Shown: in pieces, positions 38,691-49,600 of the stretch | How the letters are laid out: every line of letters begins with the position of its first letter | How positions within the stretch are numbered: position 1 is the first letter of the stretch | Assembly (NCBI RefSeq): GCF_030463565.1 | Contig: NC_134662.1 | Span: 2,046,001 to 2,110,000, forward strand | Origin: Pelecanus crispus | Lineage: Eukaryota > Chordata > Aves > Pelecaniformes > Pelecanidae | DNA: 64,000 nucleotides | Direction of reading: 5' to 3' | The notes under the pieces: generated by a model | What the model was told of the DNA's origin: nothing | The model's database searches: none | The model's input: the letters and a program-made list of their open reading frames with translations, nothing else | Position numbers and translations under genes: made by a program

Positions 38691-38959
38691 GTGAGGCCGT
38701 TTGGGGATGACAGCGAGTGACCAGGCCCTTTGAGGAGAAATCCCATTATGTGTAGTCAGAAGCCCCAGCCCAGAGGCAAGGGATGATCCAGGAAAGCCTC
38801 ATCACTTGTGAAAGGAGAGATGGGAGGGAGGGTGGGAAGCGCCGAGGTGGTGCAGGGAGCCAGCCATATGATGGAGAGGAAGGTGCGCGAGGAGGAGTCC
38901 TTGGCCCCAAGGAAGGACAAAGGGAAGATCACAAAAGTCATGTTTCACAGTAGTTTTAA

Positions 38960-39600
38960 AAAAAACCAAACTCACTTTATTTTCAGATAAAGCACCGAGA
39001 CAATAGGATGATCCTGCTCCTCCCTTCCCATCACTCCCCCATGGCATCCCAGCAGAGCGAGTCCAGGAGCTGAGAACAGCGGAAGAGGAGCCCGGCCAAG
39101 GCGCAGCGGGAGCAGGACACCAATGCCCTGGCACTGCCAAGGTTTGGGGGCGAGCAGCTGCTGGCCCCGGGAAACCTGAATAATTGATACAAAGCTTTTA
39201 AAAAGCAGGAAGCACCAGGAGATCAACAGCTTTCCCTCTGGCAGAAGCATGCCACCGACACAAGGTGCTTTACAAGGTACCCAGGGAGGGCTCGCGCTGA
39301 GCATCCCCACCCACGCTCCTGCCAGCCTGCTCCCTGCCTCCCATGAGTGCTAGAAAAGCAAGCTATTCTTTCCCCTCCAAAAGAAAACAGCTTTATTTTT
39401 ATGATATAGATAAATCTATTTTATATAACTTCAGCTGTAATAGAGAGGGCTCTGCAGAAATACCATGTGCACAGACGTGCTGAATAATGTTATTTCCCTT
39501 CCTTATAATTCTCGGCCTGTGCTTACTCAACTCACAAGCTGGCAAAATAGAATAAAATAATGTAAAATAAACTATTCATTTCTGTCCAGAGCTGGAGGAC
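38960..39600 (-). other. AT-rich 3'UTR-like block with two minus-strand poly(A) signals
   Basis: An AT-rich island stands alone in GC-rich DNA. On the minus strand AATAAA occurs at 39,397-39,392 and at 38,981-38,976, the latter followed by a GT/T-rich tract. This is the expected look of the 3' end of a minus-strand gene, and in human KLF16 sits here. No coding exon is visible upstream (39.6-45.6 kb), so the owner is unknown. Confidence 0.35.
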
Positions 39601-41085
39601 CCCACACGGAAAAACTTCCCAAAATCAATTCAGGCTGATCTTGGCTGTGCTTCCACTTCCCCCCCCATGGGAAGGGGCAGCTCGATTAACTGGGACGCCC
39701 ACTCAGCTCCCTGTTAGCAGCACTGGAAAAGGTCCCGAGGGTCCCTGCACACCCCAAGGCAGCCCCCCTGAGAACAGGGACCCCCAAATTCACACATCCT
39801 GGTGGATCCAACCCTGCCAAGGACCTGAACCTCCCACCGCAGCCTCCCGGATCAACTAATGGATCCCCAAACTGACCTCATCTCCCTCCCCCCAAAAGCT
39901 CCCGACCCCTCTGCAGGGAAATGAGGGGATTTCCCCAGCCGCTTGTCCCCGGGACACCCGGTTGATGCTCACTGTGCCTCCTGGCACAGCTCACACCCAA
40001 CGGCCACGTGTCACAGTTTAAGTTAAGGAGGGGAACAACCTTGGGACAGGTTTCGGTTGTCACAGCACCTCGGGTCCCCGTGTGGGACAAGGGGCAGCGC
40101 AGAGGGACATGTGCCAGCGCCCGTCCTTCCGCGTTTTTGGCTATCTCCTCCCTGGGGCGAGCCAGGTGGAGGGATGCCACCACATCTGGGCCAAACTCAT
40201 CCCCACCGCAGCCCGTTATTGCTGCTGGGTGACAACAGGCAGGGACCGAACGGAGGATGCGACCCAGAAAGGTGGCTCCAGACCTGACATGGGGGATGCT
40301 CTGGGTTTTCTCCCTGGGGCGGGAGGCTGGATCCAGCCCTGGGGTAGCTGGGGCTCGGAGGTGACCAGGGGGAAGGGGGTGTCCCCAAAACCTCACTCAT
40401 CAGCCCGGGCCCAGCCGCAGGTGAAGCATCTCCTGCAGAGATTGGGTCCCTGCCTCCCCGCAGCTGATCCTCACCCCGTGATAAGCCCACAGCCGGGTGA
40501 ATTGGGTCGAGTTTTTAGGGGGTAAAGAGGCAAAAAAAAAGGAAACCAACCGGAGATGTTTGTGTAGCGGGAGCCTCCTGCCTTGCAGACCTCCGCTCCC
40601 TGCTTGTTATTTTGTGTCACCGTAAAAAAGCACCTCCCAGGGAAAGTTTCTGCTCCCCACGGTGAGAGTTACAGATTTTCTCTGCATCCACACAGGAATT
40701 TTTCCATCATCCCAGCACAGCCCCGGCACGAGGTGCCAGCCAGGATTTTGCGAAGTTGGAGAAAGAAACGGGGCAGTGGGAGACCAGGGGCTTCCCCGGA
40801 GCTGCTGAAATGTCCTCACGCGGGGTCGTCTCTTCGCGGGATGGGCTCTTCGGTGCGCGGGACAACACCCATCCTGGTACCCCGGTACCCTGTCCTGGCA
40901 CTGCCCCACGTGTGTCCTGCCACGGTCCACGTATCCCATGGGAGACCCCTCCCCAGCCTGGCTGCAGCACCCTGCTCGCCCCCCAGCTCCCATGGCCGGG
41001 GTGCTCCCTGCACCCCATAACCCCACCCAAACCCTGCGGCGATGGCCCGGCCGCTGCACCCCCCCGGCCCAGCCCCAACCCACTG
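39601..41085. other. GC-rich intergenic stretch
   Basis: No exon with recognisable homology is visible. Numerous overlapping open frames on both strands result from low stop-codon frequency. There is an A run at 40,533-40,541. Confidence 0.6.
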
Positions 41086-41089
41086 TGTA

Positions 41090-41700
41090 TTGGCCACCCC
41101 AGCAGGACGCTCCAGCCCCCCAAGGGTGCTCCTGGCCTCCCAAGGGGATGCTCCAGCCCCCCAAGGGTGCTCCCGGCCCCCCCAGGTGCTTATGGCCCCC
41201 AAGAGGATGCTCTGGCCCCCCAAGGGGATGCTTCAGCCCCCCAAGGGTGCTCCCAGCCCCCCAGGTGTTTCTGGCCGTCAAGAGGATGCTCTGGCTCCCC
41301 CAAGGGTGCTCCTGACCCCCAAGGGGATACTCTGGCCCCCCAAGGGTGCTCCCAGCCCCCCAAGGGTGCTTCTGACCCCCCAAGGGTGCTCCCAGGCCCC
41401 CAAGGGGATGCTCTGGCCCCCCAAAGGTGCTCCTGACCCCACAAAGGTGCTCCTGGCCCCCCAAGGGGGTGCTCTGGCCCCCCAAGGGTGCTCCTGACCC
41501 CCCAAGGGTGCTCCCAGCCCCCCAAGGGTGCTTCTGACCCCCCAAGGGTGCTCCCAGGCCCCCAAGGGGATGCTCTGGCCCCCCAAAGGTGCTCCTGACC
41601 CCCCAAAGGTGCTCCTGGCCCCCCAAGGGGGTGCTCTGGCCCCCCAAAGGTGCTCCTGGCCCCCCAAGGGGGTGCTCTGGCCCCCCAAAGGCCCTCCCAG
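41090..41700. repeat. GC-rich minisatellite, about 20-bp unit with about 162-bp higher-order period
   Basis: About 30 variants of CCCCCCAAGGGTGCTCCTGG are arrayed head to tail. Subtypes (GGTGCTCC, GGGATGCTCTGG, GGGGGTGCTCTGG) recur in the same order: the block starting at 41,351 reappears at 41,513, giving a higher-order period of 162 bp. Both strands stay open over long distances, including a 346-codon minus-strand frame at 40,607-41,647, because the unit lacks stop triplets. This is not a gene. Confidence 0.95.
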
Positions 41701-42115
41701 CCCTCCCAGGACGCGAGCCCCAGCGCCGGGTGCGTGGTCCGGCGTGTGGTGTCCAGGCGACGTCACCGCGGGGCTGTGGCAGCCCGTGGGCCTCCCTTCA
41801 CCGTCCCAGCCTCCAGGCATCGCTCAGGCATAGGATGACAAAGGGAAGCTCACGGGGCGCAGGGGCCGCGGCCCCGCACTCCTCCGGCCGAGGGCTCCTG
41901 CGGACGGAGGGGAGATGTGAGCCAGGAGGGGAGGGCAGCGGGCAGGAGCCCGAGGGAGCAGGGGGATCCCCAGCCTGCGCCGTGGCTGCCACCGAGCCCA
42001 CGGAGCTCCGCGGTGCCCCGGTGCTGCTTCTCCCCCCGGGGACGCTTTGGGACGTGGCGGGCACGCAGGGTGTGAGCGGGGCCACGCGCTCGGGCAGCGC
42101 TGGCCGTCGCAGGGG
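41701..42115. other. GC-rich intergenic stretch
   Basis: There is no recognisable coding sequence. Open frames of 230-290 codons across 41.6-42.7 kb on both strands overlap each other and match nothing. Confidence 0.55.
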
Positions 42116-42117
42116 CC

Positions 42118-42470
42118 TTGTGGGTGAATGTGTGGGTTTGTGGGTGCAAACCCGAGGGGGCGAGGAGTGCGGCACCAAAAGGGCAGCGTGGGGGTGCGCG
42201 GGGGTTTGTGCACAGCCACGTGTGCGTGTGCACACATCTGTGCCGGGGTGCGCGCGCATGCGTGCACTGCTGCGCGTGTGGACGTGAATGCGCGTGCAAG
42301 CCTGCGCAGGCGTGCATGCGCAGGTCGCTGTGTGCGCGGGTGTCTGTGCAAGCGTGAATGCGTGCGTGTCCGCAGGCACATGCATCCATGTGTGCACGCG
42401 TGTCTGTGCACGTACATGTGTGCGGGTGTGCACACACATATGTGCACAGTGCAGAGCTGTGTGTGTCCAT
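42118..42470. repeat. Alternating purine/pyrimidine (GTGCGTGCA)n block, Z-DNA prone
   Basis: About 350 bp is dominated by TG, CG and CA steps such as GTGCGCGCGCATGCGTGCAC and GTGTGCACGCGTGTCTGTGC. This alternation favours left-handed DNA under supercoiling. It gives Cys/Ala/His-rich frames on both strands that are not proteins. Confidence 0.85.
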
Positions 42471-45400
42471 CCCGCGGTTGCCCGGCTCCCTTCCCAGGAC
42501 CCAACCCCGCACGGGGGAACCTCGGGCACCGCTGGGCACCCGCCACCCCTGTCCCCCCAGCCGGCAGCGCAGGGTGGTGGGTGCCTCCGCCGCCCCCCGC
42601 GCTCCCTCCTCCCCATGACGCGATGCCACGCGTGCCATCTCTTACCAAGGAGGTGCCGGCCGGTGCCTGCTCACAGCCGTGGGTGCGGCGCACTGCTCAC
42701 AGCGCCAGTGCTGCCGGGGGAGCCGGGGCAGACGGGCTCTGCTCCCCCAGACTTGCCGCCACCCCTGTCCCCAGCTGTCCCCTGCCAGCCCCAGGTCGCT
42801 GCCTCACTCACCTGCTGCCAGCGCATCCTCTCCGCTCCTTTTCTGTCCCCTTCCCTCCATCTTAGCCGGCGCCGCGCAGAGCCCCTCACCCTGGCATCCC
42901 TCCTCTGGCACCCTCCCCTCTCCCCGGCCCGACCACGGATGGGATCCTTCCCCTCTGCCCTTTTATACCGTCTTTGTTCATATGACAAGCACGTGAAAAA
43001 ACAAGAGCAGAGCTCGGAAAAAAGCTCCTTAAGATGCTTTAATTCAGTTTCCTGGATCCCATGACTGAGCTCGGCCTGTGAACGGGGTCTCATGACTGTG
43101 GCATGCAGGCCCCGGCCATCAAAAGCCTCATTTATGCCCCAAAAGAGACTTAAACCCCTCTTGGCCGGTCACCCGGTGAGCCCGATGTCCCCCATGCCCA
43201 GCCTCGGTCGCAGGCCCATCCGCACCGGCATCGCACCTCTGCCCAGGGCTCACCGCAGCGGGTATCCCGTCCTTTGCCCTGTGGGATCCCCGAGATGTCC
43301 TGTACGTCGTCCCCGCTCGCAGCCGGCACACGCGGGCACACGCGGGCACACGCAGACATCCCCAGCCCAGCCACGGGCCCATGACTCTGCCGCCGTGGGA
43401 GCAGGAGCCGCCTGTGCCCTGGCTTGTCTGGCTGGGGACTTCAAAACGAGCCGGGGGGCCGCCTGCCCTGGCCCCTCTCTGCTGCGGCTGCCGCAGGACT
43501 TTGGGGACACTCTGAGGCCTGACTCTGCCTTTCCCCTCCTCCACGCCCTGCTGAGGCCGCGGTTTCGGCAGAGTCCCCCTCCAGGCACCAAACCCTGTCC
43601 GGGACCAGCCCCAACCCAGCCCCTTTCCTTCCCCGTCCCCTCCTGGTGCTCCCAAACCGCGGCACCAGCGGCGGGGCCAGAAGTGCCGTCCCGGTGCCCA
43701 TGGCCCAGTTTGGCCCCACGGGTGGGGGACGCTGCGCCCAGCACCCCCAGGGCAGGTCTGGCTCCTGCCTTTTGGGGAGCCTGCAGCTCACGTCCGGGTT
43801 AGCGCTTCTCCCGCCCTCCTCGCTCCAGCTGCTCGTGCCCGGGCGAGGACGGAGCCCGAGCCTTCTCAGGCCAGGGGCAGTGAAGGATCCAGACCCAAAA
43901 AGCCCCGATCCCTCACAACGACGGATGCAGCCACTGCTCCCCATCATGGAGGCGGCAGCCAGCGATGTCCGGCTCACCAGGATACTGTATACCCGAGCTG
44001 GGTCTAAATTTTGGGAATTAGGCTGAACTTTTCTGTCCTTTTGCCTTTTTTTTTTTTTTTCTTTGAACTTAAACACAGTAAATACAAACTCAAGCCACTC
44101 CGCTGTCCCCCCGAATCTAACCACCGGCCCTGAGATGTCTTGCCAGCAATGCAGAGCTGCTCTAAAGCATCCGCAGTTCAACAGGAAACAGGCAGCAGTA
44201 AGAGGATAAAAATACCCTTGGTGCAAACAAAACGTCTCTGTGTCAGGCTTAGGGCACCGTGGGCTGCTCCAGCCCCGCTAATCGGGGCTGGGGCCGGTGG
44301 GGAGCGGGGCCGGGCGGCTGCGGTGGCTTTGGCTTCCAGCACCCATATGAGCTAAAGGCTCTAAAGTCACCCGGCAGCTGCGTGCGGCGAGCGGGGAAGG
44401 GAGGGGACGGCTGGGGGTGCGCAGGGAGAAGCTGGGCATCCCGGCTGCCAGACCCCAACGCCCCCCTGGAAAAGGGGGGAGACCACCCAGAGCCCCACCG
44501 TGCAAATCCTCCTCTAGCTCCCGCAGAGCCCCGGCACCAAGGAAGGGTCCCCCCTCCTCCGGAGCAGCCTGCCTCGGTCCTGGGGGGAGGCGAGGGATGT
44601 GTGGGGAGCAGGGGGTCCCGTGCCCCCCGCCCCGGCCCCCCCATGGCTCCCAGCCCCCAACAAGAGGTGCGTGTGAGTGCTCTGGGCGCGGGGCCGCGGC
44701 GAGGCCCCACCACGAGGCCCCCAAGCCCCTCCGAGAGCCGCCTAAGGAGATTATCGCTCCTCACATGAGCCCGCCGGCCCCACGGCCTCGGACCCGGGAG
44801 GGGACACGAGGGGGACAGGGACGGGGGGGAGAACCAGTGCCTGGGAGCCCCGCGAGGGTCCCCGTGGGGACGGGAAGGGGCAGAGCGGGGCTTTGCTGTT
44901 TGGGTTGGGGCGAGGGATACCCCGGGGGCAGGAAAAAACAGGGACGCTTTGACCAGCTCTTCCCCGGGTGACTGCAGAGCAGGCGCTGACCCAAAAAGCG
45001 CAAACCCGAGCGCTCTGCCTTTCTGCGGGGCAAAACACCCTACCTGCCGGTGGGAGGGCACAGCGGGGTGCCCCACGGCCTGCCTCCGTGCCCAGCACAT
45101 GCAGGGAACGACAAAGGCGCCTGTGAGCACAGCTGGGCAAGGAGCAGGTCAAAAAATCAGATTTGGTCCCTGCCAGGGCCACCCTGCCCGCTTGGGACCA
45201 CGCTGCGTCCCTCGCGACGCCGGCCCCGGTGCGCTGGCCGGCTGTGGGGACGTCGCCCTTCCCCTGCGGCACGGCCGAGCGCCCTGTGCCACAGCTCCTA
45301 GGGGGCTGGGGCCACCCTCCACCTCCGTGATCCCATGGGATTCCCTAAGGAAACAGGACAGGGGCTGGCATCGCCCCCACGGACCTTCGCAGCCCGGTCC

Positions 45401-45620
45401 TGGGGGGCCAGCAGCTCCTTCCCCGTCTGCCGGCACCTCGGGGCTGCCCAGTCCCCGGCGCAGGGGACAAGCATCGGGTCCGGCCAAGTGCAATTCAGCA
45501 GAGGCACCGGCCACGGGGAAAGCCAAGGGGCCGGACCCCACGGGGGGCTGGGGCTGGTCCCCCCGGCTGGGTCACAGGGAGGCAGCCCCAGGCATAGCTG
45601 GCAAAAGGGCGCACACGGGT
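42471..45620. other. GC-rich intergenic stretch with scattered AT-richer patches
   Basis: No exon is recognised. AT-richer islands at about 42,960-43,145 (with CACGTG and CATATG words) and 43,980-44,240 (with a 16-T run near 44,048) interrupt the GC-rich background and could be regulatory. A 10-bp motif GCACACGCGG is repeated about three times near 43,327-43,357. No C2H2 zinc finger is seen in any frame. Confidence 0.55.
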
Positions 45621-45624
45621 AAAA

Positions 45625-46380
45625 CGTTAAACCTCTGCTCTTTATTCAGTGCCTGGTTTCCTCGCCCCGTTTCCCGAGCGCGTGGCGAGCGAGCGGTACG
45701 GAGGGGGTTTTCCAGGGGTGACCTGAACACGGGGAGTGCTCCGAGAAGGCAGAGCAGGGCCAGGCTGGAGGGGGTGTGGGGCAGGGGGGCACCTCCTCCA
45801 TGCATCCCCAAACTCCCCCTGGGGACACGGCTCTGCCCCGGCTGCGGGGCAAACACCGGGCACCCCGCCACCACCGGTGCCGATCCCGGGAAAGCTCTGT
45901 CGAGAGCAGGAACTGCCACCTCCTCCGTCCCGCCCTGCAGCGACGCCGGGAGGGGGCTGGGCCCCCAGCCCCTCTCCAACTCGCCTTATTGCTATAGTCA
46001 GAGCAGCAGAGCGGCCAGGAGGAATTCAGGAGTTCGCTGCTTTAGGAGAGGGGACAAGGACATGTCCAAAGCCAAGGATACGCCATCAGGAGGGTGGGCT
46101 CTCATCTTTCTGGGGAAGGGGGAAGGAGGGAGCTGCCATCTCTTGCCAGCCCGGCCAGTGGTGCCAGCAGCGCCGGGGCTGACACCGGGAGGGAGGAGAG
46201 TTGTGCTCGTGTCCAGGAGGAAATGAATGCACTGTCTGCCCCAGGCCCTCCTGCCCTCTCCTGAGCCTGGAGCCGAGGCCGTACAAACTCATTGCACCTT
46301 CAGCAGCAGGGACTGGGGAGGGACACTGGGAGAACCGGAGAAACAGGCAGAAACCCCCTGCCCGTGCCCCCACCCCGCGG
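45625..46380 (-). other. ABHD17A: ABHD17A 3'UTR
   Basis: From the TAG stop at 46,381-46,383 the minus strand runs about 740 nt to AATAAA at 45,646-45,641. Cleavage is expected 15-25 nt further on. No miRNA site is claimed. Confidence 0.75.
45641..45646 (-). terminator. ABHD17A: ABHD17A poly(A) signal AATAAA
   Basis: A canonical AATAAA on the minus strand lies 735 nt past the stop codon. It is the first such signal downstream of the gene. Confidence 0.75.
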
Positions 46381-46606
46381 CTAGTTGCGTTGGCTGGCCA
46401 GCTCCTGGGAGATGAATTTCCGAAGGCGCTCGAGGTACTGGCTGTAGAGTTCAATGTCATTGTGCCCGGCCCCGTCCACCCACAGCGGCTCCACAGCCTT
46501 GGGGCAGCGTTCAAAGAGCGCCAGGCCATGGGAGAAGTCGATGACTTCATCCTCCGTGCCGTGGATGATGAGGACGGGAGAGGTGATTTTGGAGATCTTC
46601 TCAATG
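46381..46606 (-). CDS. ABHD17A: ABHD17A coding exon 4 (Asp and His of triad, stop)
   Basis: The exon is 226 nt including TAG. It contains [20 protein letters not shown] (D249) and [20 protein letters not shown] (H278), and ends QELASQRN. The acceptor is TTGGCAG. Confidence 0.95.
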
Positions 46607-49600
46607 CTGCCAAGAAGGTGGGTGGGGAAGAGAGGAGAGGCGGGGGGTAAGTGCAGAGATCAAGGCACTCCCGTTCCTCCTGCCCCCCAAAACACATCCC
46701 CTCGGGGAGAGGGACCAGGAAATGCTCTTTGACCACAGCAGAGCACGGGGACATGGAGCTTCTGCCAAGGATGAGCTCCAGGACAAGATCTGCCCGGCGT
46801 GACAGACGAGGACCAGACAGCGGTGACAACAGCCCCATGGGACCTAGGCAGGGCTGAGGGAAAGGGCTGCAGGACAGCGTGCGCCCAGGCCCTCCCCGCG
46901 CTGGGATCAGCCGTGCCAGGCTTTAAGGAGTGGAAGCACGGCTGTTCTCAGCCCGTCCCCAAAGGCCGCGCGAGGCCATCGGGATGCAGAGCGTGGGCTG
47001 GTGGCTCCCAGCCATCGCATCCGGCTTGGGGACTGTCCCTTGGGCCCCGCTGGCCTCGCTGCAAGCGAGAGGTGAAGCAAGAACTTGTCCCACCTCAGCG
47101 CTGCCTTTCCATGCTGCTGCCCCTGCCCTCTGCAGAGGGGTGGGTGAAGAAAAAGCCCCCAAAATTACCCTTGGGGGAGAGGGGGGTCCTGGGGACCCTC
47201 AGGACTTGTGATACCCGACAATGGGCTAGTGGCACAGCCCCAAAGCTGACAGGCAAAGACGCTGGGACAGGATGGCCAGGAGGCGATGCCACCGGGGGAC
47301 GTGGGGTGCACACACGGCCCTCAGGAGGGGGCACGGTGACCCCAAGGAGGGTTATGATCCCCCGCAGGGGACCAAAAGCAAGGCGGGAGGATCACGATGG
47401 GCGTGTTTAAGCCTATCGTGGGAAACAGGTCCACAATTCTCACCACAACCCCTCTGCGTGGCCGGGGCTGGCGCCCAGGACAGAGCTGGCCTGGGCACCA
47501 CCCCTCCAGCGCTGACCCTGTCCCCCATCCCCTCTCCTCAGGCCACTCACTTGGGGAAGGCATCGAACCAGTAGGTCTTCTTGGTCTCGGGGAAGGCGAC
47601 TCTCATGCCAGAGGTGAGTGGGGAGTGGAGTACAATGGCAGCACACTCATAGCGGGAGGCCAGATCAACCGTGGGCACCGTGCCGATGCTTTGTCCATAT
47701 AAAATAATGTTCTCCGGGCTGATTCCATACCTGGGAGAGGAGAGGGGAGCTCAGCACCCAGGCAGCAGAGTCACATCGCCAGGAGATAGAGCTCAGGGGG
47801 TCACCCTGCTCTGGCCACAGCCCCCTGCAAGGCTTTCTGGGGTGATGGGGGGAACGGGGCTCTGTGCCCCTGCCTTCCCGCAGCTCCTCACGGCTGGGCC
47901 CAAAGCAGCTGCCCTGCAGCCCCGGCAGGACCAGGAAGCAGCCAGGGCTGAGCTGCCGGATGAGTTGTGGGCGGGTGTCAAGGCTCACCCTTGCCAGAAG
48001 CAGGGTTATGGGTGGGTTCACGGACCCCGGATCGCAGCCGCATGGGGCAGCCCCCCGTTCCTGGGGCGGACTGCGAGCCCGGCCCGGCTGCCGGCAGGGC
48101 AGGGGAGGCAGAGCCCATCACGGGGCTGCACGTGGAGCCCGGCTGGGGAAGCGGGGCTGAGCACAGCCAGAGGAGAGCCTGGGAACAGCAAGATGGGGAG
48201 CGCAGCTCGTGCCAGCGTCCCCAGGCAAGGTCATACCCCCACAGCACCCCTGCCCCTCCGGGTCCCCTGGCCCGCTCCTCCTGCAGCTGCTTTCCGGCCA
48301 CCCCTTCCCGTTACGAGCGACCCGGGTTCCCTCTCCAGGAGATTTCCTGTTTTCCAGACTGCCGGCCTGCAGGGTTTTCCTGGACGTCTTCCCTTCCCCC
48401 TGCCAGGCGCCCCGCTCACCGCGTCCGCAGCGCCTGCCACGCGGCGTCGATGTCGGAGTAGAGGTTCCTCTCCGAGGGCTTGCCCGTGCTCACGCCGTAG
48501 CCCGAGTAGTCGTAGGAGAAGATGTTGCAGTTGATGCGGGTGCCCAGCCCGATGTAGAAGCTGCTCATCTGCCCCAGGTCCACGGCGTTGCCGTGCGAGA
48601 AGAGCACCGTGTACCTGCAGCACCGGGGAGAGATGGGCACGGCACGTTAATCGGGGACTCTGCCGCAGTGCCACCGCACTGCCCGGCCCCACCGGCGCCC
48701 CAGGGGCGGCCGTGCCTGCGCAGCGCCAGCCAGAACGTCCGCTTTGGAGGCCGGAAGCCAAACCCCAGGACGCAAAGGGCCAACGCCCCTCTGGCCACCA
48801 AGGAAGGTCCTTGCGACAGCCCCGCTCCAACCCCAGAGATGCTCAGACCCTCCTCACCACCCGGGGCCAGGGGCTCGCTCCCAGCAGAAACGGGCAGCCC
48901 GAAGGCAGGATGATTCTGTTAAAGTTCTTCAGTCTATTTTTGGTAAAAAGCTCAGGATTTGGGGCCGTTCGCCCAATGGGGATTTCAAGTAAGAATTCTG
49001 ACAGCGGATTTTTTTCTCCCCTGAGTCTGGCAAGACACCAGACGCTGGGAGAGAAGTGAATTGTGGGAGTGACAAGGCACAAGAAATTTCCACCATAAGG
49101 GGAAAAACAATGTTAATCATAAAAATTAACACTAATAGCACATTAGCACACAGCTTGGCTCTCTTCTGCCGGAGGGAGGGAGAGGGACCCGCTCCCTGCT
49201 GAGCCCCCACAGTTGGTTCAAGAGGCCTGCGGCCAGGCTGAGCCTCCATGTCCCAGCCTGGATGCCCCAGCAAGAAGGCAATGGCACGACGAGCTGTGGG
49301 TGGGACAGATGGACAGACAGCAAGTGAGACCTGATGCCCCCGAGGGGTTTAGGAGGGCCGGATCCCTGCTCAGTCCCAGCAGCCGGTGCCAAACGGCCGC
49401 TCCCGCGGGCCGGCCGGGGCACGGGCAGGCGGATGTGCAGGCAGAGCAATCCCGCCGCCGGTTTCCTCTCTCCAGGGACCTGCGACGCAGGCAGGGACAG
49501 AGCAGACGTCCCCACCAGGCAGCCCGCGGAGGCCTCCTGTAACGCAGCCCTCCAACCCCCGCGACAGCCACCCCGCCTCGCCCCGAGCCCGCCTGGTGGG

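Noticed and set aside
37379-38710. 443-codon plus-strand ORF over the REXO1 CpG island
   Set aside because: It overlaps REXO1 exon 1 in antisense, is rich in Arg/Gly/Pro/Ala from GC bias, and has no recognisable domain. At most the region is noncoding.
40607-41647. 346-codon minus-strand ORF of GGPEHPLGGLGAPLGG-type repeats
   Set aside because: It is the translation of a minisatellite whose unit lacks stop codons. The unit is not a multiple of 3, several frames on both strands are open, and there is no family.
41798-42693. Cys/His/Ala/Arg-rich ORFs that look like zinc-finger or metallothionein-like protein
   Set aside because: The Cys and His codons come from alternating TG/CG/CA sequence. 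Spacing does not fit C2H2 or other finger patterns, so this is not KLF16.
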